From contig OY756960.1 of assembly GCA_963580455.1 (NCBI GenBank), forward strand, positions 27,897,238 through 27,961,237: a stretch of DNA of 64,000 bases, given 5' to 3'. The translations under genes and the position numbers were made by a program. Shown here piece by piece: positions 12,063 to 22,802 of the stretch; the stretch's first letter is position 1; each line of letters starts with the position of its first letter. The stretch is from Euonymus europaeus (lineage: Eukaryota; Streptophyta; Magnoliopsida; Celastrales; Celastraceae). Below the pieces are notes generated by a model, which saw only the letters and a list, made by a program, of their open reading frames with translations, was not told where the DNA came from and made no database searches.

Positions 12063-15000
12063 ATGATGCCGTCGATCGTACTATTCGGAGACTCAATCAC
12101 CCAACAGTCATTCAGACCAGGTGGATGGGGCGCTGCTCTTGCTGATACTTTCTCTCGCAAGGTTTTCTTTTCCCCTCTTTCTTCTTCTTCATGGATTTTT
12201 TATTCTTTGTATTCACAATGTGCTTGATTATCTGGATCTACGATTAGGCTGATGTGATTGTTCGTGGCTATGGTGGATACAACACTAGATGGGCTTTGTT
12301 CCTATTGCAGCACATTTTTCTTCTTGTAAGTTTTTCTTCTTCCGGTTTTCTGTTTGTCTTTTCATTGTCCGACATATTGAATGTTCTGTCATTGTATGTT
12401 GAACTGGTTTATTGACTATTTCTTATAAGTATCAGGACTCTACAAATCCTCCTATTGCAACCATAATATTCTTTGGGGCTAATGATGCAGCTCTTTTGGG
12501 AAGAACCAATGAGAAGCAACATGTTCCCATCGAAGAGTACAAGGACAATCTCAGAAAGATTGTTCAGCACTTGAAGGTTCTACTCCTTAACTACACAGTT
12601 CCAACTGCTTATGCTTGCATTTTCTATTCAGAGCATAGACATACTTAGTATTGAAGATGTGAACTTTTGAGGAACACCTGTACCTTCAAGTGTTTTAGAA
12701 ACAAGGTGGTTGATTTTTAAAACAAGATTGTTCTTCCTAAAGTTATTAATTTATTATCTAAGTCTAAACAAACACCTATTCAAGCATTTTTTTCATCCTA
12801 AGATGCACACTGCAGTGCCATATGTGTGCTATATATGCTGTCAGCTGCGGTATTTCCAGTATATTCATCTTATTTCATAATAGTTCACATCAGAATACAA
12901 AACCATATAGACATCTAGGGTTTCTATCTAGTGAATATACAATTCTACCCTTAACTAATATTACAAATTATAGACTCATCCCTCAACACTCCCCCTCAAG
13001 TTGGAGCATAGATATCAATCATGCCCAACTTGTTACATAACTCAATAAAATGACTTTTCCACAAAGCTTTAGTAAAAACATCTGCAAGTTGATCTTTAGA
13101 TCGAACATACACCGGATGAATCCTTTTGGTCTTCACAATTAAATCTCTAATAAAGTGACAATCAACCTCAATATGCTTTGTGCGTTCATGGAAAACAGGA
13201 TTAGATGCAATATACATGGCAGCTTGATTATCACAAAACATTTTCATGGGAGACTGAGATGGAAATCCTATCTCACTAAGCAAAGACTGAACCCACATCA
13301 TTTCACAAGCAGTATGTGCCATAGCACGATACTCAGCTTCAGCACTAGACCGAGCCACCACATTTTGTTTCTTACTTTTCCAAGTAACCAAATTATCACC
13401 AAGGAAGACACAATAACCTGAGATTGATCTTCTGTCAATACAGTCTCCAGCCCAGTCAGCATCACTAAAACCTCTAATTTCAAAGGATTTAGAGCGTCTA
13501 AACCATAATCCCAAACCAGGAGCACCCTTAAGATATTTCACAATTCTACAAGCAGCATCCCAATGCTCTATATGAGGATCCTGCATAAACTGACTAACAA
13601 CTCCAACAGCAAAGGAAATGTCAGGACGAGTAACAGTCAAATAAATCAATTTCCCAACCAGACGTCGATATCTCTGTGGATATTCAAAAGGTTCACTGAC
13701 ATTCTTACCAAACTTGACATTGGAGTCCATAGGAGTTGAAATAGGTTTGGCACCCAACAGACCAGTCTCCTGCAACAAATCAGTAACATATTTTCGTTGA
13801 CATAAGGATAAACCATTCTTGGACCTGGCAACTTCAATACCCAAGAAATAGCGTAGCTTTCCAAGGTCCTTTACACTAAAGAGACTGTGAAGAAACAATT
13901 TTAGTTTCTGGATACCTAATAAGTCACTGCCAGTCACCACAATATCATCCACATAAACCACAAGAATAATACACCCACTGGCTCTATGTCTCACAAATAC
14001 AGAGTGGTCTACAGCCACTTGTTTCATGCCAAATTTTAACACAGCACTGCTGAATTTGTCAAACCATGCACGAGGAGATTGTTTAAGACCATATATAGCC
14101 TTGTGTAAACGACATACCTTCCGAGACTCCCCCTGAGCAACATAACCTGGCGGTTGCTCCATATACACCTCCTCCTTTAAGTCACCATGTAGAAAAGCAT
14201 TTTTAATATCAAGTTGGTACAAGGGCCAATCCTTGGTAACAGCAACAGCCAACAACACACGAACAGAAGACAACCGGGCAACCGGGGAAAAAGTTTCAAA
14301 ATAATCCACTTCATAAGTCTGAGTATAGCCCTTGGCAACCAACCTAGCCTTGTATCTTTCAATACGGCCATCAGGTAAATATTTGATAGCATAAACCCAT
14401 CGACATCCCACAACACTGCCCCCTGGTGGTAAATCAGTGAGAGTCCACGTGTGATTGCGATAAAGAGCAGCAATCTCATCATCCATAGCACACTTTCAAT
14501 GAGGAAGAACAACTGCCTGCTGAAAAGAAGTAGGAAGACTAGAGGAGGACAAAGAGCTGATGAAAGAGGTATAGGAAGAAGACAAGTGAGAGAAAGAGAC
14601 AAAGTTAGAAACAGGATGTTGAGTACAAGTCCGTTTACCTTTTCGAAGAGCAATTGGAAGATCAGAAGTAGAGGCCGGAAGTGATGAACTTTCCAAAGAT
14701 GAAGACTGAGGAACGTGAAGAGAGTTAGATGGTGGTGGGGGCTCCGGCAGTACTGGGAGAGGTAGGGTTGGTAGAGTTTTAGACCAAGTCCCTCGACTAT
14801 AAACCTGCAAAGGAAGAGAAGACACATCCAAACTAGGTGGAGGGGGAAGTGGTAAAGGAGGAGAGAGAGAAACACAGGGTGAGGTATCCTCAGGCACAAA
14901 AGAAAAATATGGCACATCATCAAAGAAAGTGACATCAGCACTAACAAAATAGCGAAGTAAAGTAGGAGACCAGCAACGATAGCCTTTTTGAGTACGAGAA

Positions 15001-18000
15001 TACCCAACAAAAACACATTTGATAGACTTAGCATCTAACTTATCCCCACCATGCTGCAAATTCTGAACAAAACATTGACTACCAAAAACATGAGGAGTAA
15101 GAGAAAAAACAGTAGTAGAAGGGAAAAGAATAGAAAATGGAGACCGACCAGCTAAAATAGAAGAAGGCATACGATTTATCAAATAACAAGCAGTCAAAAC
15201 AGCATCACCCCAGTAACATTTAGGAACATGCATATGAAGAAGTAAAGTACGAGCAGTGTCAAGAAGATGACGATTCTTACGTTCAGCAACACCATTCTGC
15301 TGGGGGGTATGTGGACAAGAAGTTTCATGAATAATACCTTTGGCAGCACAAAAAACAGATAGAGGACCTTTGACATATTCAAGTGCATTATCAAAACGTA
15401 ATATACGAATAGAAGAACCAAACTGAGTTTGAATTTCATTATAAAACATCTCAAAAACAGAAGCAACGTCAGATCGACGTTTTAATAAAAACAACCAAGT
15501 CATCCGAGAACAGTCATCAATAAAGGTGACAAAATAAGAATAACCACGCAAACTAGAAGTACGAGAAGGTCCCCAAATATCTGAATGAACAAGTTCAAAA
15601 GGTACTAGACGTCTCTTATTGACACATGGTGAAAACTGAACACGATGATGTTTACCTAACTCACACGCCTCACATTCTAATTTAGACACAGATGCAGGAA
15701 CAGAAATAACTTGACGAAGAAGCTTCAAGGAAGGATGTCCCAATCTGACATGCCACTGATAAAGAGACAAATCAGAAGTAGAAACCAAAGCAGTAGGAAC
15801 ATCCAAGTGATAGAGACCAGCATTTTCACAACCCCCACCAATCATCTTCTTCGTCTTCAGGTCCTGAAACACACAATGTGATGGAAAAAAGGTGACACTA
15901 CAATTAAAAGACTTAGTAAATTGGCTAACAGACATAAGATTAAAAGGAAATTTGGGAATGTACTGAACATTAGATAAGAATATAGAAGGAGTAGGGGAGA
16001 TATTACCACTCCCCAAAACAGAACAAGTACGACCATCGGCAACAGTGACATTACGAGACGATGTGGAATGAAACGAATTGAAAATATGAGACTGACCAGT
16101 AATATGGATAGAGGCACCGGAATCAATGATCCAAGGACACGAACCAGAAAGAGAAGAACAAGAAGAGTTACCTGAATTGGTGGTGATAGCGGCAATATCT
16201 GAAGAAGATGATTGTTGTGAACGATGAAGAAGAGAATCATACTCAGCTTGAGAAATAGTGACACTGGAAGAATCAGGCAATGGATCAGGAGATACAACTG
16301 CATTAGCACTATCAGATCTTGAGAATCCAGAAATACCACCAGAAGATGGGCGTGATTGAGAACTGCGCTCCCATGGTTTACCATGCTTATCATAACAACG
16401 GTCAACAGTGTGATTATCCTTCCCACAAAAAGTACATTTCCTGACACCTCTACCACGACCACGACCACGAAAAACTCCTCCACGATAATTACCCCGGCCA
16501 GCACCAAGTAAGGCAGAGGGAGCATCCACAACAGCAAGAGCACTATAAGTGGAAGAAGGGCTTGCACGGGACACTCGAGAGTAAGTGGCAGAGAGTGACG
16601 GAAGAGTACCGTCACTAGCTAAAATCTGACTACGAATAGGCTGATACTGAGAATCAAGGGAATTTAGATACATAGACACACATAACTCCTCTCGCTGCTT
16701 CTTCAATATAGTTAAATCAGTAGTCAATGGATGATAAACACACAATTCATCCCAAATTCCCTTAAATTGAGCATAGTGTTCAGGAGTAGTACGACCACCT
16801 TGCTTCAAGTGAAATAGTTGTTCATACAATTCAAATATTCTAGATGCATTACCAGCCAGAGAGTAAGTTTCTTTCACTGATTCCCACACCTCTTTAGCAG
16901 TGTCAAGTACCATAACATTAGCTGAAATATCCGACTCCATACTTGCCCATAACCAAGTCAGCACAATAGAATTATCAGAAGACCAATCAGGATAACTCTT
17001 GTCATCAACAAGAGGAGGATCTTTTTCCACAAGTTGAAATTTCTTTCGGGCACTTAAGGCGACTTTCATTGCCTTTGCCCATAATAAATAATTTCGACCA
17101 TTTAAACGGACAGAACAAATTTGAAGTCCTCCATGATCAGAACCAGTAGACGAAGCAGGCACAGAACTCAGGCCAGACATGTTGAACAACACCAGAAACT
17201 GAATACAACACACTGAATCACACACTGAATACAAAACCTGTAAGTTCCAACAGACCACTCTTCTCACACAGCAACTAGCTGAACTGATAAGTTCCAACAG
17301 AGAGCAACAAAGCAATACACTTCAACACAGCAATCAGCAATCAACAATATCCCAAAGTACAAAAAATTTCAGGATCACTAAGCTGGGAACATTACCCATA
17401 AATAGGAACCAGCAGAAAACAGAACCAGATGAAGAAGTAGCTCGCGACACAGATCAACAAAACAGAACCAGATGAAGCTTGCAAAACCAGATCAAGGAAG
17501 AAAAAACCAGATGAAGCTAACTGCACTCAGGCGAACCCAGAAGTACCGAACGAAACCTGCGCACACACCGGGGGCACTTGACGACACCTGCGCACACACC
17601 GGAAGCACTGGACGACACCTGCGCACACACCGGAGGCACTTGACGACACCTGCGCACACACCGGAAGCACTGGACGACACCTGCGCACACACCAGAAGCA
17701 CTGCGCACACACCGGAGGCACTTGACGGAGCTCGCGCGCGAAGACCTGGACGCAGCTCGCGTGCGAAGACACCTGAGACCTGGACGAAGCTCGTGCTCAC
17801 ACCAATAGCGCCTGACGAACCAGCGTAGAAGGCGAAGAGCAAAGACTGGGATGAAGGATCAATCTAGACGATCCCTCGGCTCCGATACCATGTCAGCTGC
17901 GGTATTTCCAGTATATTCATCTTATTTCATAACAGTTCACATCAGAATACAAAACCATATAGACATCTAGGGTTTCTATCTAGTGAATATACAATTCTAC

Positions 18001-20256
18001 CCTTAACTAATATTACAAATTATAGACTCATCCCTCAACATATGCCAAATCAAACAGTTAGAAATAGGAAAAAAATGTGTTTTATATAATACTTCCAAGA
18101 TATTATTATTTAAGGTTGATAAATTAAAGACTTCTCAAAAAGGATTGTTAGGTTGGCCTTGGGAGTTATGGCAAATGATTTCTCTCGTGATCCGCTTCTT
18201 TGACCTTTCGAACACCTCTGCCACTACTCCTGTTATTGTCGCCATTTCCACATGATAACACTGCATAGGAAACAATCTTTCACCCAGATGCTGCTGCTGT
18301 TTTTGGCACCTTGCCAACATTACATTGTCAATGGCAAACATGTGATATCCTTGTTGAAAATGCTTTCAGAGATGACAGTTGCTAGAACTCCATAATCCAG
18401 CTATCCAAGTCAAACCCCAAACCTGAACTTCCCGTTACTTTTTTTGGACAAGTTATTATTATTATTATTATTATTAGCTTGAGAGAGGACTTGAACATTT
18501 TCCTAGTTCAATCCCTAAGGAGATTTGGTTGCCTGCACCAACTTGCTAGAACTACTTGGTTTGGTAGTGCTGTGGATAATTGGCATCATTATGCCACAAA
18601 GCATTGAAGCTTCTGACATATTTTCTTCATCCGAAACTGTGTATATTTTATTGATCGTTACATTTCTTACTTATCACATTTAAAAGCGAATGAGGAATTG
18701 AAATCTGGAAGTCATAAATCCAAGTATATAATAACTTTGTTCTCAAAATGATAATTAGGTCAACTTCCCCCTCTTTCTGAAATAAACTAAAGGAAATGGG
18801 TCAAAAACTGCTGAAAAAATATTTTCTAGTGAATTGAGCATTTCTTCTGTCTCACGGCAAAAAATACTTTATTGTTAACAATATTAATGTACACATTATT
18901 TTGCCATTACTTGTATATAAAAACGCATATACCACCTGTTTTCTACAACTGGAGGCTCCCCAGCTGCTTCTCATCCTTGCACTTCTGGTTATAATGTTTG
19001 CAGAAATGCTCACCAGTGATGCTAGTTGTGTTAATTACTCCACCACCTATAGATGTGGATGGGCGCCAGGAATATGCCAGGTATGCTTGCAATATATGAC
19101 TTGTGGACATCTATCATTCCACAAACGAGAGGAAAAATGAACTTAAATTGATTATACCTAAATCTAAAGCAAAATTCAATGTCTTTGATGGAATGATGGC
19201 ATATTTCCGTTGTGGTAACTGGTAAATATATTTCTCATTCTTCTATCTAATGTTTTTGACTGTAAGATACTATAGATTTTCTATATAATTTGTACGTGAT
19301 AAATTCAATGAAAGTTTGAAGCCTATGCCAGGTATGCATGCTATATATGACAAGTGGACATCTATCACTCCACAAATGAGAGAAAAAATGAACTTAAATT
19401 CTATAATCTAAGCAAAATTCGATGTCTCTGATGAAATGATGGCATATATCCATTGTGGTAATTGGTAAATATATTTCTCATTCTTCTACTTAACGTTGTT
19501 GACCGTAAGATGCTCTATATTTTCTATATAATTTTTATGTGATAACTGATAAATGCAATGAAAGTTTGAAGCCTGTAATGGTCAACAGATCCTTATATGG
19601 TGACAAAGCTGCAGAACTGCCTGAGAGGACAAATGAATGTACTGCACTTTATGCGAGGAAGTGTGTTGAGTTAGCTCAGGAACAAGGTCTCCCCAGCATC
19701 AATCTGTGGTCCAAAATGCAGGAAACAGAAGGTTGGGGCAAAAAATTTCTAAGGTTTGTTTCCTTTGTGCTCCAGTTTTCAGAATTCATGTCTTCATGAG
19801 TATTTGAACTCTTGTGCCATTTATGTGTGTATGTGTTCTACTTGGAAATCCAAAACAGGTAATTAATTTTAGGCTTGTTGTCCATTTTCCATGAGAAGAT
19901 AGACAGAAAACAAAAGGTTGAAACACTGACGTACTGGCGCTCTAATCCCTGGATAAGAAGTAAATCAAGATTGTGATATTGTTATCACTACATTATAGTA
20001 TTGGAGTCTAGAAACCGCTTGTTGGAGTACTAATATATGGTGTAAATTTATTTTCTTTGCCTTTCATTTGCTTCCTTTGGACTACAGTGACGGGCTGCAC
20101 CTAACACCTGAAGGCAACGCAGTGGTTCACCAAGAAGTTGTAAGAGTATTAGATGAAGCAGGGCTTTCTGCTGCAGGAATGCCATTTGATTTCCCTCATC
20201 ATTCAGAAGTCGATGCAAAGAACCCTGAGAAAGCGTTTCAACACCTTTGCTTATAG
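12063..20256 (+). CDS. SGNH/GDSL esterase (isoamyl acetate-hydrolase-like, CPRD49 family)
   Basis: A small GDSL-type hydrolase close to Arabidopsis At5g62930. It probably acts on ester substrates of unknown identity. Six exons close in phase: 12063-12161, 12248-12325, 12436-12576, 19004-19080, 19589-19753 and 20088-20256, for 242 aa, the usual length. SGNH block I reads IVLFGDSITQQS (catalytic Ser at about residue 11), block III is FFGANDAAL, and block V is SDGLHLTPEGN with the Asp and His of the triad. Exon 4 encodes the conserved CSPVMLVVLITPPP segment and is easy to miss because it has only 77 nt. Intron 3 is 6,427 bp because a copia element sits in it in antisense. Intron 4 contains a 251-bp duplication that repeats the donor site. 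No nonsense or frameshift is seen, so the gene may still be active if intron 3 is removed. ATG 12063 and the adjacent ATG 12066 are equally good starts. Confidence 0.9.
12839..12988 (-). repeat. 3' LTR of the copia element
   Basis: 150 bp, TG...CA ends, preceded by TSD TATGC. It matches the right LTR except for one T/C difference in the CATAAYAGTTCAC segment. Confidence 0.95.
12989..12999 (-). promoter_or_regulatory. Polypurine tract of the copia element
   Basis: On the minus strand TTGAGGGGGAG abuts the 3' LTR, the expected site for plus-strand DNA priming. The RNase H frame ends within it. Confidence 0.85.
12996..14495 (-). pseudogene. copia pol C-terminal part: reverse transcriptase and RNase H
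   Basis: About 500 codons are open up to the stop at 12996, continuing in the same frame as the upstream gag-pol after an in-frame TGA at 14498-14496. The reverse transcriptase has the YVDD active site near 13950 and the FSPVARLSSVR segment upstream of it. RNase H shows DADWAGD near 13450, SSAEAEYRAM near 13330 and HIEVDCHFI near 13160. The first ATG after the TGA is at 14486, but independent initiation there is not the usual copia strategy. I therefore call it the downstream half of a broken polyprotein. No other damage is visible. Confidence 0.9.
14496..17180 (-). CDS. copia gag - protease - integrase
   Basis: The frame is open from 17315, but the likely Gag start is the ATG at 17180 (MSGLSSVPASS...), just before the conserved LNGRNYLLWAKAMK motif of copia Gag. 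In order: the UBN2-type Gag domain; a zinc knuckle CTFCGKDNHTVDRC near 16440-16400; the protease motif WIIDSGASIHITG near 16130; the GAG-pre-integrase segment WHVRLGHPS near 15760 with its CEACELGKH partner; and the integrase core with Asp (HSDIWGP), Asp (FDNALEY) and Glu (NGVAERKN) near 15590-15280. It ends at a TGA at 14498-14496, where relatives normally continue into reverse transcriptase. Its functions are packaging, processing and integration of the element. Confidence 0.93.
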   Translation of the reverse strand: MSGLSSVPASSTGSDHGGLQICSVRLNGRNYLLWAKAMKVALSARKKFQLVEKDPPLVDDKSYPDWSSDNSIVLTWLWASMESDISANVMVLDTAKEVWESVKETYSLAGNASRIFELYEQLFHLKQGGRTTPEHYAQFKGIWDELCVYHPLTTDLTILKKQREELCVSMYLNSLDSQYQPIRSQILASDGTLPSLSATYSRVSRASPSSTYSALAVVDAPSALLGAGRGNYRGGVFRGRGRGRGVRKCTFCGKDNHTVDRCYDKHGKPWERSSQSRPSSGGISGFSRSDSANAVVSPDPLPDSSSVTISQAEYDSLLHRSQQSSSSDIAAITTNSGNSSCSSLSGSCPWIIDSGASIHITGQSHIFNSFHSTSSRNVTVADGRTCSVLGSGNISPTPSIFLSNVQYIPKFPFNLMSVSQFTKSFNCSVTFFPSHCVFQDLKTKKMIGGGCENAGLYHLDVPTALVSTSDLSLYQWHVRLGHPSLKLLRQVISVPASVSKLECEACELGKHHRVQFSPCVNKRRLVPFELVHSDIWGPSRTSSLRGYSYFVTFIDDCSRMTWLFLLKRRSDVASVFEMFYNEIQTQFGSSIRILRFDNALEYVKGPLSVFCAAKGIIHETSCPHTPQQNGVAERKNRHLLDTARTLLLHMHVPKCYWGDAVLTACYLINRMPSSILAGRSPFSILFPSTTVFSLTPHVFGSQCFVQNLQHGGDKLDAKSIKCVFVGYSRTQKGYRCWSPTLLRYFVSADVTFFDDVPYFSFVPEDTSPCVSLSPPLPLPPPPSLDVSSLPLQVYSRGTWSKTLPTLPLPVLPEPPPPSNSLHVPQSSSLESSSLPASTSDLPIALRKGKRTCTQHPVSNFVSFSHLSSSYTSFISSLSSSSLPTSFQQAVVLPH
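17555..17727. repeat. 31-bp tandem repeat in the copia 5' leader
   Basis: ACCTGCGCACACACC recurs at 17555, 17586, 17617, 17648 and 17679, exactly 31 bases apart, followed by a shortened copy near 17701. The array is GC-rich, unlike the rest of the window. It lies between the primer-binding site and gag, in the untranslated leader of the element's RNA. Three frames stay open through it because 31 is not a multiple of 3; these are not genes. Confidence 0.9.
17879..17890 (-). promoter_or_regulatory. Primer-binding site of the copia element
   Basis: On the minus strand TGGTATCGGAGC follows directly after the 5' LTR. It is one base from the usual plant copia site TGGTATCAGAGC, complementary to the 3' end of initiator methionine tRNA. 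Confidence 0.88.
17891..18040 (-). repeat. 5' LTR of the copia element
   Basis: 150 bp, TG...CA ends, followed by the second TATGC target-site copy at 18041-18045. It carries the element's promoter by position. Confidence 0.95.
18452..18570 (-). repeat. SINE-like element with (TAA)n tail
   Basis: On the minus strand TAGCAAGTTGGTGCAGG near 18550 fits an RNA polymerase III A box and GTTCAAGTCC near 18490-18500 fits a B box. A (TAA/AAT)n tail of about 25 bases at 18452-18476 ends the unit. This is the layout of Au-like plant SINEs. It sits in intron 3 of the esterase gene, outside the copia element. Target-site duplications were not clear. Confidence 0.5.
19073..19573 (+). repeat. 251-bp tandem duplication across a splice donor
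   Basis: Copy 1 (19073-19323) starts with the last 8 bases of GDSL exon 4 (TATGCCAG) and runs into intron 4. Copy 2 (19324-19573) repeats it with scattered differences and ends 15 bases before the exon 5 border. The exon tail and its GT donor are therefore present twice, at 19073-19082 and 19324-19333. Confidence 0.88.
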
Positions 20257-22802
20257 ACCAAGGCAGTCAAAATCTAGATTTAAATCGTAAATTACTATTT
20301 TAGGTGTAGAAAAATTGCAAAATCGCAACCCATGTAAAATCATAAAAAAATCGAGATTTAAATCGTTTAATCTTAGATTTTACACAGATTTCTACGATTT
20401 CATTAGTTTACATAAAGTAGTTTGGGCTAACATTCGGCAGCCTAAGTAACTCAATTTTTAAAATTGATGATGATGATGGAGATGCCGATATTGAAGATTT
20501 AAGCTAGTTTCATGCATTTTTCATACGTTTGTTTTTAAAATTTTATGGTTTATTTGTGTTATTTGAACTTATTTGTGTGGTTAATGGAATACTGGTTATT
20601 TATTTGTTATGTTTATGTTGAATTGTTGACTCTACACGTAATGTTAAAACTTTTTATTTGTGATTATGTGAAGCTATTATATTATTGTGTTGTTATCAAT
20701 ATATTATAGTTAGTTAATTCTACATAATGCATAAAATCTTACGATTTTACATCCTTCTCCGATTTTAGGTAAAATCCTGGTTATAGACAGTTTGGTATAT
20801 AGGGATGGGAAGGCATGTAATCCCCCTTTATTTGTTGTCATTCAATTTGATGAATCCCTTGATAGCTTAATAATATGATATCTGCTACCACTGTAGCAGT
20901 ATGGAGAAAGTATCAAGTACGTTTCATTACCATTCAGCAAGATTCTTGACATTTTCGCTTTCCATGGCTGTCGGAAACTGTCTAGGTTATTGGATTATCT
21001 AAAGTTTAAAAATTCTGCCTGGCATTATTATAGGTTTCTGCAAATTTTCCTCCCTAAGGCTAAGGAGTGGTGTCAGCAAATACCAGGCAAAATACATGTT
21101 TGTGGTCGTTGCGTCATTAGCTGGTATATCATCACTACCTAGATTGAATGTTCATATGTCCTATTCAGAATTGAACGAATTCTGCAGATTTGGAAAACTA
21201 TAGTCTTATCTGGTATGTTTGTTTATTATCTATTTTTTTGTCAAATTCTAGACTTTTTTTCCCGTCTAATGTCAAATTTTAAATAAATAATCAAAATTTA
21301 AGAAAATAGAACGACGATAAATTTTTGATGGCTGAAACCGAATTTAGAGAGGCTAGGCCATCACGTCTTAAATTTCATTATATTAAAATTAAAACTAGTT
21401 ATTACAATAATTGATTAAAAAAACATAATTACATGAAATCACATAAATATTTTAGACCATATTGCATTTTGAGAGGCAAAGTCATCAATAACAGATTCGA
21501 AAGCTTAAATGACTCCTCAATAGACATTGAGGTGTGTTCCTCCTCAGTTTCATCAAATTGTTTTTTCCTATGAATTTATTTTAAAAAAAAAATATAGATT
21601 CAATATATCTCTGATTTGATTTAGGTCTAATAGTATTAAAAAAAATAGCACCCAAAAATTAAGGGATCCAGTGCGATCGCACAGGTCCGCCCTTGCTCAG
21701 AGCCGAGCCCGAATATATGATGTCTAGGAAATCACGTTAGCATTGGTGAAACCTTTACCTCCCTTTCTCTCCAAACTTTCAGACAAAAACCACTAAACCA
21801 GTATACTTAATTGATGTTTTGACTTTACATTAATAAATATATCATGCTGCCAGTGACAAAAACAGTTAATGCGAGGATTAACTAAATAATTAGTTATTGA
21901 GTTTTAATTTGTCTCGTCACTTGCTCCACACACCAATTCTTGGTTTGATTTGTTTTCCTTGAACACACGTGTGTTAATTGTAATTAATAACAACTAATAC
22001 AAAATTAAGCGCACTAATGAATCAAGGAACGTTGCAATAGTGATCTCTATTGTAATTTAATACTGACCAGATTTAACATGAATTAAATAGTGCTTCACTA
22101 TCTTCAACCAAATTTACCATTTAATTTCCTTCTTAATTAATGACATCTATTTATGTTGAAAATTGGACATTAATAAGGGCTTGTGATATAAAGATAGGCG
22201 TAGTTAATGTTCAGTTACACAAACTAAATATAATCACTTAGCTTGCATGTAAATATTATAAGTGATGTAAATTAATTGAGAATAAATTAAATTAACTTCC
22301 ATTGCTCGTTATTGTAAAGATGATTCAATATTGCCTTCCATATTTTGCTCTCACACTCCCTTTTTTTTCTTTTCTTTTTATTTTTTTATATATTTTTACA
22401 TTAAATTTATCCCCAAAAAATAATAAAACGAGGAAAAAAGCTTGTTACATTAAATGGAATAAGAGGGGTAGGTACAATGGTCATTCCAATTTCTTCAAAA
22501 AAAAAGAAAAAGGTCATTCCATTAATTTTCGCGCCATTTGTCCCACCTTGCTTGTTTTGAAATAAGGGGAGTGATTAACATTATATATATAACTAAGTTT
22601 ACCACATTTGAATATGTAAATCAATGTCTACTACTTGACCTAACGTTCTGCTCTAGGTGTCACATATGAGAATATATTCAAATAATTATTTTAGATAGGA
22701 TCCCAGTGTTGTTTCTAAATATATTTTGTGTTTTGATTATTGTCTGATTGTCCTCTAAATAGGAATTTTGAAATCAACAGAACTAGATTTTAAGGAATCT
22801 AA
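20257..22802. other. Intergenic DNA between the GDSL and MYB genes
   Basis: AT-rich with no supported gene. Near 20265-20430 and 20720-20770 there are repeated AAATCGTA/TACGATTTTA-like phrases in both orientations, suggesting an old non-autonomous transposon of unclear type. The rest shows homopolymer and TA runs only. Confidence 0.5.

Larger units (their letters stand above)
12839..18040 (-). mobile_element. Full-length Ty1/copia LTR retrotransposon inside a GDSL intron
   Basis: The element is 5,202 bp with 150-bp LTRs (12839-12988 and 17891-18040) beginning TG and ending CA. It is flanked by a 5-bp target-site duplication TATGC (12834-12838 and 18041-18045). The LTRs differ at one position by eye, which indicates a recent insertion. 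Orientation is opposite to the host gene: primer-binding site at the right, polypurine tract at the left. It carries gag, protease, integrase, reverse transcriptase and RNase H in copia order (IN before RT). The very short LTRs suggest an Ale/Retrofit-like lineage, which is inference. One in-frame TGA interrupts the polyprotein. Confidence 0.96.

Noticed and set aside
14177..16615. Long minus-strand frames (285 and 252 codons) inside the copia element
   Set aside because: They overlap the gag-integrase and RT frames in a shifted frame and are Leu/Val-rich shadow translations. The true frames carry all the family motifs.
17492..17842. Open frames of 80-118 codons on both strands over the 31-bp repeats
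   Set aside because: They arise because the GC-rich repeat lacks stops in several frames. They lie in the untranslated leader of the copia element and resemble no protein.
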